In this document: positions 16,118 through 23,051 of the stretch, in pieces
Position numbering within the stretch: the stretch's first letter is position 1
Layout of the letters: every line of letters begins with the position of its first letter
From: Clostridiales bacterium
GTDB lineage: Bacteria; Bacillota; Clostridia; Saccharofermentanales; Saccharofermentanaceae
NCBI GenBank assembly: GCA_017620475.1
Contig: JAFZQI010000046.1
Span: forward strand, 22,129-86,128
Direction: 5' to 3'
DNA: 64,000 nucleotides
The notes under the pieces: generated by a model
Databases searched by the model: none
What the model was told of the DNA's origin: nothing
What the model saw: the letters and a program-made list of their open reading frames with translations, nothing else
Position numbers and translations under genes: made by a program

Positions 16118-18450
16118 ATGACGATAATCTATATGTTTTTGACGAAGATCATGTTTCTTCAAATTCCCGGCCGAATAGTGGCGATACGGTCCAGAAGTTT
16201 TGGGATTTCTTTACAAGCAGGTATTTTGTTCTTGGTTTGATTTTCTGTATCTTCGGATTTCTTATCCTGTTTAAGACTGTCTCGCTACAGTTCTCGGATT
16301 ACTCAAAGAAGATTTCGGCCAGCTCTGTTGGTGTTTCCCATCAATATGTTGTTCCTGCACCTCGAGGCGATATTGTGGACCGTAATGGCAGGGTAATCGC
16401 AACAAGCCAGGAGATTAATGTTTTAATGCTTGCCAATTCCGGCCTGGATGATGAGCATCTGAACAGCATGTGTCTTGAACTATCTTATCTGCTGGATCAG
16501 TATAATTGCGTCCCAGTCGCGGATCTGGATGATTTTTTTGCTGTTGAACCTTATCAATTCTTAAAAACAGATGAAGAAATCGCTCTTTGGCAGACAAACC
16601 GAAATCTATTTGCACTCAAGGAGCCGAATCCGAATACCGTTGTAACGTACACGGATTCGTATGTTAAGAGTGATCCGAAGATTTTCTTCCTTTATTTGCG
16701 ACGGCTTTTCAAACTGGATGAGAGTTATAACGAGAATGAAGCATATCGGATAATCCGTATCCGTTATCAGATATATATGGACAACTGGTCATTCCTGACG
16801 GGAACTCCGGTTTTGATAGCAAAAGATGTCCCAGAAGAACTGATCCGGTATCTGATGGAACAAAACTACCATTTTATGGGGATCATAGCAAATAAGGAGT
16901 ATCGGAGAGTATATACTCCTTTGGCGAAGGTATCCTCTCATGTTATCGGATATGTAGGAAAGATATCGCAGGAGAGACTTTCTGAACTTGCTCCTGTTGG
17001 CTATCTCGCTACGGATCTGGTGGGTCAGGCCGGCGTTGAAGCCCAGATGGAAAGGTATTTGCACGGTCAATATGGTGAGAAACCGTACAATATCTGGTCT
17101 ACAGACGAAGAAAACGGAATATTTTACGATTCAAATCTCGGTATCGATCCGCTGCCCGGAGCTACAGTGGAACTGACGATCGATACGAATCTTCAGCAAG
17201 TTGGCATCAATGCTATCAAGGATTACATCGCGGCGGCTGTACGAGAAGAAGAATTGCATCCGAAGGGATATAAGACCGCATCTGCCGGTGCCTTTGTCAT
17301 GATGAACGTCAAAAACGGCGAAATTCTGGCGATGGGTTCTTATCCTGATTTTGACCCCAATGACTTTGTATTATCAATGGAGGGGGATGTACAGGCTAAG
17401 GTCCAGGTGAAATATTATCTTGGAATTGATGAATACCAGGATATTACAGCTGTTGACATGCCTCTTTGGAACCGTGCGATCATGTCGATGTATCCACCGG
17501 GATCCACGTTTAAAATGGTTACTGCGCTTGCCGCACTTGATTGTGGCCGAATTACGCCTGAAAACAGTGAGGTGCGATGTGTTAGTCCGACTGACTTCGG
17601 TGGCATGCCATGGAAGTGCCTTGAAAAACCGGATACCGGCCATGGACTTTTGGATCTGACTTCAGGGTTGGCGACTTCGTGTAACATTTATTTTGCTACA
17701 TTAGGAGTAGATACGACAATTAATGAGATAGATCGCATTGGTGCGGCTTTGGGCCTCGGGGAATATACCGGGATCGATCTTCCGGGTGAAATTCCCGGAA
17801 TCCGGGCAAACCGTGCTAATAAGCGTTTGCTTCGTCAATCCATTACGGATGAAGATAAAGAATGGCACGTCGCCGATACGGCTCAAGCAGCTATCGGACA
17901 GTTCGATAACTGTTTTACGGTTATTCAATTGGCTCGATATACGGCAGCTTTAGCAACAAATACTCTAGTAACCCCTCATGTTATAAGTCGTGTTGTCGCT
18001 GCGGATGGATCAATTCTATATACGGGATCTACTCAAGCTATTCCTTGCGGATTTGACCAGAGTTATCTTGATGCGATTCATACAGGTATGCGCGCTGTTG
18101 TAACGAGTGAGCAGGGTACGGCGCATAATCGTCTCAGTGATCTTCCGATTCCTGTTGCCTGTAAGACCGGTACAGCTGAAACAGGATTTGAGGAAATCAA
18201 AAAAGAGTACTCCAATGGTCTTTTCGTGTGTTACGCTCCGGCAGATGATCCTGAGATCTGTATTGCTCTTTGTATTGAGAAAGGTGAGTGGGGATCTTAT
18301 ACAAGTGATATCGCGAAGAAACTTCTTCTTGCATATTTCGGCCTCCCGGATCCTAAGGAAGACGCCCCGGTCAAAACTACACCTCCTCTGGGTAATGTTC
18401 CTGTTGCCGAGACTACTGAACCGGCTGATGAGTTAACATACGAAGAGTAA
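16102..18450 (+). CDS. mrdA: Penicillin-binding protein 2 (elongation transpeptidase)
   Basis: Class B penicillin-binding protein that cross-links peptidoglycan during side-wall growth. The 782-residue protein has a cytoplasmic N terminus, one transmembrane helix near 40-62, the dimerisation motif APRGDIVDRNGRVIA near 90, a large pedestal region, and a transpeptidase domain with catalytic PPGSTFK at about residue 467, the SxN motif SCN and CKTGTAE. The Ala/Gly-rich tail after 750 is polar and likely disordered. It ends the mreC-mreD unit. The length is somewhat above the usual 650-700 because of insertions in the pedestal. Confidence 0.94.
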   Translation: MAKRINDDNLYVFDEDHVSSNSRPNSGDTVQKFWDFFTSRYFVLGLIFCIFGFLILFKTVSLQFSDYSKKISASSVGVSHQYVVPAPRGDIVDRNGRVIATSQEINVLMLANSGLDDEHLNSMCLELSYLLDQYNCVPVADLDDFFAVEPYQFLKTDEEIALWQTNRNLFALKEPNPNTVVTYTDSYVKSDPKIFFLYLRRLFKLDESYNENEAYRIIRIRYQIYMDNWSFLTGTPVLIAKDVPEELIRYLMEQNYHFMGIIANKEYRRVYTPLAKVSSHVIGYVGKISQERLSELAPVGYLATDLVGQAGVEAQMERYLHGQYGEKPYNIWSTDEENGIFYDSNLGIDPLPGATVELTIDTNLQQVGINAIKDYIAAAVREEELHPKGYKTASAGAFVMMNVKNGEILAMGSYPDFDPNDFVLSMEGDVQAKVQVKYYLGIDEYQDITAVDMPLWNRAIMSMYPPGSTFKMVTALAALDCGRITPENSEVRCVSPTDFGGMPWKCLEKPDTGHGLLDLTSGLATSCNIYFATLGVDTTINEIDRIGAALGLGEYTGIDLPGEIPGIRANRANKRLLRQSITDEDKEWHVADTAQAAIGQFDNCFTVIQLARYTAALATNTLVTPHVISRVVAADGSILYTGSTQAIPCGFDQSYLDAIHTGMRAVVTSEQGTAHNRLSDLPIPVACKTGTAETGFEEIKKEYSNGLFVCYAPADDPEICIALCIEKGEWGSYTSDIAKKLLLAYFGLPDPKEDAPVKTTPPLGNVPVAETTEPADELTYEE

Positions 18451-18484
18451 ATTGCACTCTTTTATGCAAATTAGTAAATTTTGG

Positions 18485-18513
18485 TTGCAGATTTCTGCTT
18501 GAATTAGTAGAAT
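18485..18513 (+). promoter_or_regulatory. Promoter of the MgsA-like gene
   Basis: TTGCAG (18485-18490), 17 bases and TAGAAT (18508-18513) lie 30 bases before the start codon. This gives the methylglyoxal-synthase-like gene a promoter separate from the mre genes. Confidence 0.65.
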
Positions 18514-18542
18514 ATATATATACTTTTTTGGAGGCAGCGAGA

Positions 18543-18944
18543 ATGAAGATCGTAATAATGGCTGATAATCGAAAGAATGAGCTGCTTGTGAATTTCTGCA
18601 TAGCTTATCGACAGCTTTTGTCTAAACATACTTTAATTTCGCTTCATAATACGGCTACATTACTGGAATCTGCTGCTGAATTAAATGTTGTCGGGTTATC
18701 CACTGATTATTCAGGCGGATTCGATCAGCTGGCTTCGCGTGCTGAGTATAACGAGATCGACTGTGTGATCTATCTTCGAGATACTCAGTTGTCGAATTAT
18801 AACGAGATCAATCCTTTGCTTAAAGCATGTGATTATAACAGTATTCCTTATGCGACCAATTTGGCCAGCGCGGAGATCCTTATACTTGCTATCGATCGCG
18901 GTGATCTTGATTGGCGCGATTTGATCCGCGATTCTTCTTTCTAA
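18543..18944 (+). CDS. Methylglyoxal synthase-like protein lacking catalytic residues
   Basis: The 133-residue protein is clearly of the MgsA family: MKIVIMADNRKN at the start, FCIAYRQLLSKH, CDYNSIPYATNLASAE and the RGDLDWRDLI tail all fit. The residues that perform catalysis in known enzymes do not. The His-Asp after the first strand is Asp8-Asn9, the TGTTG phosphate loop reads LHNTA, the catalytic Asp of GGDQQ is Phe60 (GGFDQ), and the HEPD/HDPD segment is shortened and has neither His nor Asp. It is probably not a working synthase and may bind a ligand instead. MgsA genes near mre genes are known in Clostridia. GGAGG lies 8 bases before the ATG. Confidence 0.8.
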   Translation: MKIVIMADNRKNELLVNFCIAYRQLLSKHTLISLHNTATLLESAAELNVVGLSTDYSGGFDQLASRAEYNEIDCVIYLRDTQLSNYNEINPLLKACDYNSIPYATNLASAEILILAIDRGDLDWRDLIRDSSF

Positions 18945-19588
18945 TGATGGATGTTGAGATACGTTCCTTTACATTTGGTCCGGTTGGGGCCAATATGTAT
19001 GTTTTGCTTTTTGGAAAACAGGCTTTAGTGATCGATCCGTGCTGTCCCTGGGGGAATACCGGATTATCTGATGATGTGCGTGTAACTTCAGTTCTTTGTA
19101 CGCACGGACATTTTGATCATATTTCAGAAGCGGATGACATTGTACCTCGTTTTTTGTGTCCGCTCTATATTTCAAGTGAAGACAGCCCTATGCTTTCTGA
19201 TGCGAGCCTTAATCACTCAATGCATTTCGGTATGATGGTTCGGGTCGATTCTCCATACAAGGTTTTGGACAAAAAAGTGTATTCCAATGAGGAGCTGGGG
19301 ATTACAGATTCGGGCAGGTTTAATATGCAGGTAGTTCCGACACCGGGACATACTTCTGGTTCTGTATGCTATTATTTCAATTTTATAGGGAACGCCAAGC
19401 AGTACATGTTTACCGGAGATATGCTTTTCCGAAGAAGCATCGGACGAACAGATCTTGGTGGTTCGGAATTAGATATGACGCGCTCTATTGAATTGTTAAA
19501 AACGATGAATGATGATATTGTTTGTTTCCCGGGTCATGGTAGTGAGACGATTTTAGGGGAAGAAAAGCATAGAAATCCGTATTTTTGA
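18944..19588 (+). CDS. Metallo-beta-lactamase-fold hydrolase, glyoxalase-II-like
   Basis: A 214-residue single-domain metallohydrolase of the YcbL/glyoxalase II group. The metal ligands are complete: THGHFDH near residue 46-52, the His in PTPGHTSGS, the Asp in FTGDMLF and the final PGHGSET. Substrates of this group are thioesters such as S-lactoyl-thiols, or unknown. The start overlaps the preceding stop codon (TAATG), so it is coupled to the MgsA-like gene. Methylglyoxal detoxification is suggested by the pairing, but the degenerate partner makes that uncertain. No separate ribosome site is visible. Confidence 0.85.
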   Translation: MMDVEIRSFTFGPVGANMYVLLFGKQALVIDPCCPWGNTGLSDDVRVTSVLCTHGHFDHISEADDIVPRFLCPLYISSEDSPMLSDASLNHSMHFGMMVRVDSPYKVLDKKVYSNEELGITDSGRFNMQVVPTPGHTSGSVCYYFNFIGNAKQYMFTGDMLFRRSIGRTDLGGSELDMTRSIELLKTMNDDIVCFPGHGSETILGEEKHRNPYF

Positions 19589-19603
19589 GTAGATTTCTTT
19601 TCC

Positions 19604-19642
19604 TTTCGACAATACCGTTTCTTTTGTCGAAAACTGTCGAAA
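19604..19642 (+). repeat. TGTCGAAA repeats upstream of the TadE-like gene
   Basis: TGTCGAAA occurs at 19625-19632 and 19635-19642, 10 bases apart, with an inverted copy TTTCGACA at 19604-19611. The pair ends 56 bases before the TTG start. It matches the paired motif upstream of comEC in sequence and pitch. A transcription-factor site is the simplest reading. Confidence 0.5.
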
Positions 19643-19698
19643 TGTAAGGCCATTATGCAAGTTTATCTCCTGTTATAGTGAAGCAGGAGGTGATTATT

Positions 19699-19971
19699 TT
19701 GCATACACTTGAAGCATCAATTGTTTATTCTATACTTCTGATTACACTTTGTGGATTTGTGGCTATGCACCCGCTCGCTTATTCACGAACAGAAGAAATC
19801 GCACGGCTTTCCGTCTCCTGTCAGGATGAAGACAATAAAAAAGACTCCATATTTGAGGTTAGAACTAAATCATCCGTCAATAATCGCTGGAATGTGGAAA
19901 TCGGTTGTCCTGAGAAAGCATATCGGCTGGGCAAAGGGATGAAAGACTCACTTGCCATATTATTGGGTTAG
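19699..19971 (+). CDS. Small TadE-like membrane protein
   Basis: The 90-residue protein begins with a polar tip followed by LEASIVYSILLITLCGF, which resembles the Glu-containing hydrophobic N terminus of TadE/pseudopilin proteins. A short soluble region with two Cys follows. The start is TTG at 19699 with AGGAGG 8 bases upstream; GTG at 19678 lies before that site. It heads a three-gene set with a DUF5702 protein and a second TadE-like protein. No prepilin peptidase or TadABC gene is in the window, so the secretion route is unknown. Confidence 0.65.
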   Translation: MHTLEASIVYSILLITLCGFVAMHPLAYSRTEEIARLSVSCQDEDNKKDSIFEVRTKSSVNNRWNVEIGCPEKAYRLGKGMKDSLAILLG

Positions 19972-19983
19972 GGAGGATTTCTC

Positions 19984-21384
19984 ATGAAACGCAAACTCTT
20001 TGGAAGACGCGGTTCAACGACCATATTTTTATGCATTATTCTCTCTGCAATCATTGTAGTGGAGACTGTTTTCGTCGCCGGTGCTTATCAGCGAAAACAA
20101 GAAGTGATCTTATCCGAAGCCGTTTCACACCAGGTGGAGCAGATCCTTTCACAATTTGATCGTGATTATTTGGATTGGTACGGGATATATGCCTTAAATT
20201 CCGTGCAGTCAGGCAGTTCTGTTTTCGATGCCATGACAGAAGACCTTAATCATGCGGAATTTGAATACGAACTGTTCGGAAGTATGAGTAATGACGATCT
20301 CAAAAAGTCAATATCAGAATATATGCGGTTGCGCGGCATCGCTTTTGAAGGATCTGCGATGATGGATTGCCTGGGAATGTCATTATCCCAGATAACCGGT
20401 TCGGATAAACTTACAGGAGTGGGTGTAGCTGCCTGGCTGCCGACATTAAAGGAGTATTTAAATAATCAGAAAAAGTACTCCAAGGCAGTGGATATAGTAA
20501 AAGCGTTCTGTAATGCCACAGGTCTTGATGAAAAGTTTTCATCATTTTGGAGCTTTATGGATGACCTAAGCGAAACATGGGCACAAAACAGCAGTGCGGC
20601 TCTGGAGATCGGGGATACTTCCGTTGTGGTTTCCCTTTTTGACCCTTCCTGTATCCATTCACTGACTACAGCCTTCGACAAACTTATGGATGCGGATCTT
20701 CCGGATCTGGCAGACAGGCTGCTCATGAATGAATATGCGGCTTTCTCATTTGATTCCAGGGTGGAAGAAAATCTTTTGGATGAAGGCTGGGAGAGTGAAT
20801 CGAATTTATTGGGAATTCCTTTTTCGGATATTCATGAAGAAAACCTTTGTGATCTGGAATATCTGCTTGTCGGGCAGTCACGTCCTGCTGCCAATATCCA
20901 CGTCTCGTTCGGTATTTTGCTTGGTATACGGATATTATTGGATATTAGCGCGTTTATGTTAGATGAAACGAAAAAGGAACTTGCGCTTGGTATAGCAGAA
21001 GTCTTATCTGTGCTGATTACGATTCTTTCAGGTTTTACAATTACGATAGATCCAGTGACTCTTCAGTATGTTGTTCTCTTCATTATGGCGTATATTAAGG
21101 CTTTTCGGGATTCTTACAGATTGATTTCCGGGAAAAGCGTGCCGTTATTTTATAACGATAAGGTCATGGGGGCGCTGGGAGGCTTTTCTGAAACGTATTA
21201 TCGTGATTATTATCGCATTTTCCTGCTTTTTGTGCCGGAAGAGCATCTTCTGGAACGTATGCGTTCGGTGATCTTTCGCGATTGCGGAGGGAAAGTTTTT
21301 ACAGGTGTTCGTGCTACCGGTTCTCTTCGGAACGGGAAATACTCGGTTGAAAGGAGATTCGAGCTATATGAGAATCACGAGTAG
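19984..21384 (+). CDS. DUF5702-like pilus-associated membrane protein
   Basis: The 466-residue protein starts with a basic tip and a hydrophobic segment (GSTTIFLCIILSAIIVVETVFVAGAY, described by position about 10-35), then a motif FDRDYLDWYGIYALN that is typical of DUF5702 proteins beside Tad pilus genes in Bacillota. Two or three further hydrophobic stretches lie around 310-380. I read it as a membrane-anchored extracellular protein of a TadG-like type. Exact function is unknown. It follows the TadE-like gene by 12 bases with a GGAGG site, and the next gene overlaps its last 17 bases. Confidence 0.65.
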   Translation: MKRKLFGRRGSTTIFLCIILSAIIVVETVFVAGAYQRKQEVILSEAVSHQVEQILSQFDRDYLDWYGIYALNSVQSGSSVFDAMTEDLNHAEFEYELFGSMSNDDLKKSISEYMRLRGIAFEGSAMMDCLGMSLSQITGSDKLTGVGVAAWLPTLKEYLNNQKKYSKAVDIVKAFCNATGLDEKFSSFWSFMDDLSETWAQNSSAALEIGDTSVVVSLFDPSCIHSLTTAFDKLMDADLPDLADRLLMNEYAAFSFDSRVEENLLDEGWESESNLLGIPFSDIHEENLCDLEYLLVGQSRPAANIHVSFGILLGIRILLDISAFMLDETKKELALGIAEVLSVLITILSGFTITIDPVTLQYVVLFIMAYIKAFRDSYRLISGKSVPLFYNDKVMGALGGFSETYYRDYYRIFLLFVPEEHLLERMRSVIFRDCGGKVFTGVRATGSLRNGKYSVERRFELYENHE

Positions 21385-22378
21385 GAAGAAATGCCGATGC
21401 CGGGCATCGATTGTGCTCGAGACGGCTCTGACGGTGCCTGTCTTTATTGTTCTCCTTAGCATTACGGTTTCTTGCATTACGCTTGTCAATGCGGATCTGT
21501 ATTTACAGCGTGCTACGGAAAATGTTGTTTCTGAAGTAAATATAGCTATTCCTTTTGCGTCAGGCGGAATTCAATGTCTGGACGAGGTGGTCTCAGCTTT
21601 AGGTATCGGCGATGTAACGAGTACAGATACGGAAGAAATCGATGAGATCCTTGGGATTTTGGGAATTGCGAGCGGTTTAACCGGGATCGATCTTGAAGAT
21701 GTTCTTTGTACAACGGCGTTTGGTCGATATATGAAAGACCGAATTGTAATCGAATATCAAAAACTGGTAAACGACAGATGGGTATATTCCGGTATGATTT
21801 CAGATGTTTCGGTGTATCTCGATTATTGTAGTGAAGACGTATGTGTTTATGTTTATGTCTTTTACGAGTATTCTTTAGGTGATATTTCGATCGAAAAAAC
21901 GTACTGTTCCTCGCTAGCGCTGTATGCTGAGAAGATCCCTTTGGGAAAAGGTCCTGGAAAAACGAATGAAAAGGAGGATTCCGTCTGGGATAAAGACAAT
22001 TTTGAACGTGGAACGGCTTTAAGGGAGATATATGGGGGCAATGTTCCCTACAATTATCCAGTTATCAGTAAATTCGATAATGGCGAAGCGACAAGCATTA
22101 AAAGTATAGATACTACGTCCCCATATTACGGGTCAAATAGTAAGCTGGAAGGTAAAATCAAAGGTTATATCCGGGATCTGTCTGAGTTTGACGGTGCGGT
22201 ATACGGAGGATTGATAGTACGATCTGATGAAATACGATCTAAAAAGCTGCTTGTTATCGTTCCGAAAAACGGAGAATCTGACAGAAGTGCTACGATACTT
22301 GGTTTAGAAGGGTATGCGAAATCGTACGGAGTGGAGTTGATATTAGAGGAATACGGAGAATCTTATAAATATATATAA
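21368..22378 (+). CDS. TadE-like protein, second copy
   Basis: The 336-residue protein has a basic, Cys-containing N terminus and then ASIVLETALTVPVFIVLL, a good TadE/class III signal-like helix with the conserved Glu. The rest is soluble and presumably extracellular, with a Gly/Asn-rich region around 210-270. The ATG at 21368 sits inside the end of the DUF5702 gene, 11 bases after AGGAG; the earlier in-frame ATG at 21305 is less likely. Together the three genes look like minor pilin-type subunits without their export machine. Confidence 0.65.
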   Translation: MRITSRKKCRCRASIVLETALTVPVFIVLLSITVSCITLVNADLYLQRATENVVSEVNIAIPFASGGIQCLDEVVSALGIGDVTSTDTEEIDEILGILGIASGLTGIDLEDVLCTTAFGRYMKDRIVIEYQKLVNDRWVYSGMISDVSVYLDYCSEDVCVYVYVFYEYSLGDISIEKTYCSSLALYAEKIPLGKGPGKTNEKEDSVWDKDNFERGTALREIYGGNVPYNYPVISKFDNGEATSIKSIDTTSPYYGSNSKLEGKIKGYIRDLSEFDGAVYGGLIVRSDEIRSKKLLVIVPKNGESDRSATILGLEGYAKSYGVELILEEYGESYKYI

Positions 22379-22398
22379 TTATATATATAAAAAAGTTG

Positions 22399-22427
22399 TT
22401 GTCACATGGGGAACCTTGCTGTATAGT
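22399..22427 (+). promoter_or_regulatory. Promoter of the yerC-secA unit
   Basis: TTGTCA (22399-22404), 17 bases and TATAGT (22422-22427) precede the small membrane protein gene by 47 bases. It likely drives the run through secA, pnp, ahcY and mtaD, since no terminator is seen between them. Confidence 0.7.
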
Positions 22428-22474
22428 AGTAATGCTGATATTTTGAGGTATTATGTGTATTCGGAGGAACAGGT

Positions 22475-22708
22475 TTGAAGCAGAATATCGAGCAGGTTAG
22501 GGAAGTCGGTACTTCTAAGCATGCTTCCAATAAAGATGGTGCTGAATTATCTATTGGGGATGCTTTGCGGTTAGCAAGAAAGCAGTTGATGACTAGGCGT
22601 ATCCTTGTAGCCATTATAGTGATACTATTGGTTACTCTTTTTGTTTTCTTGGTGACAAACGGGTTCTTTGAACAGTTGATCGATTATCTGATCGGCCTGG
22701 CAGAGTGA
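22475..22708 (+). CDS. Small single-pass membrane protein, unknown
   Basis: The 77-residue protein has a polar, Lys-rich first half and one transmembrane helix at about 44-63, then a short amphipathic end. No family is recognised. Start is TTG with GGAGG 7 bases upstream. It is 7 bases before yerC in what looks like one operon with secA. A role with protein export is possible from position only. Confidence 0.6.
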   Translation: MKQNIEQVREVGTSKHASNKDGAELSIGDALRLARKQLMTRRILVAIIVILLVTLFVFLVTNGFFEQLIDYLIGLAE

Positions 22709-22715
22709 GGTTGCA

Positions 22716-23051
22716 GTGAACGATAAGCTAAAAGACGAGCATATGGACGATCTTTTTGATGCGATTCTTACTTTGAAGTCTCGCGATGAGTGCTATGCCC
22801 TTTTTGAGGATCTGTGTACCATTGCCGAGATCAAGTCTCTGGCTTCGAGATTTCAGGTGGCGATCCTTCTAAATAAAGGATGCACCTATACTGAGATCTT
22901 CGATCAAACAGGCGTGAGTACGGCAACCATCAGCCGTGTGAAACGTTGCCTCGATTATGGCGCAGATGGTTATAAAACAGTTCTTGGACGTATGGACAAC
23001 GGAACTGACAAAAAAGAAAAGGAAAGAATGGAAGGAAACGAGAAGAAATGA
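22716..23051 (+). CDS. yerC: YerC/YecD family TrpR-like regulator
   Basis: The 111-residue protein belongs to the TrpR-superfamily YerC/YecD group. The helix-turn-helix is seen in CTYTEIFDQTGVSTATISRV at about 65-85, preceded by the LYEDLCTIAEIKSLASRFQVA-type helices (about 30-50). The target is not known. GTG start with GAGG 5 bases upstream; ATGA overlap with secA. The acidic/basic tail after residue 95 is variable in the family. Confidence 0.88.
   Translation: MNDKLKDEHMDDLFDAILTLKSRDECYALFEDLCTIAEIKSLASRFQVAILLNKGCTYTEIFDQTGVSTATISRVKRCLDYGADGYKTVLGRMDNGTDKKEKERMEGNEKK

Noticed and set aside
19674..19679. TATAGT as the -10 box of the TadE-like gene
   Set aside because: A transcript from it would begin inside the ribosome site at about 19686, so it is unlikely to be the working element.
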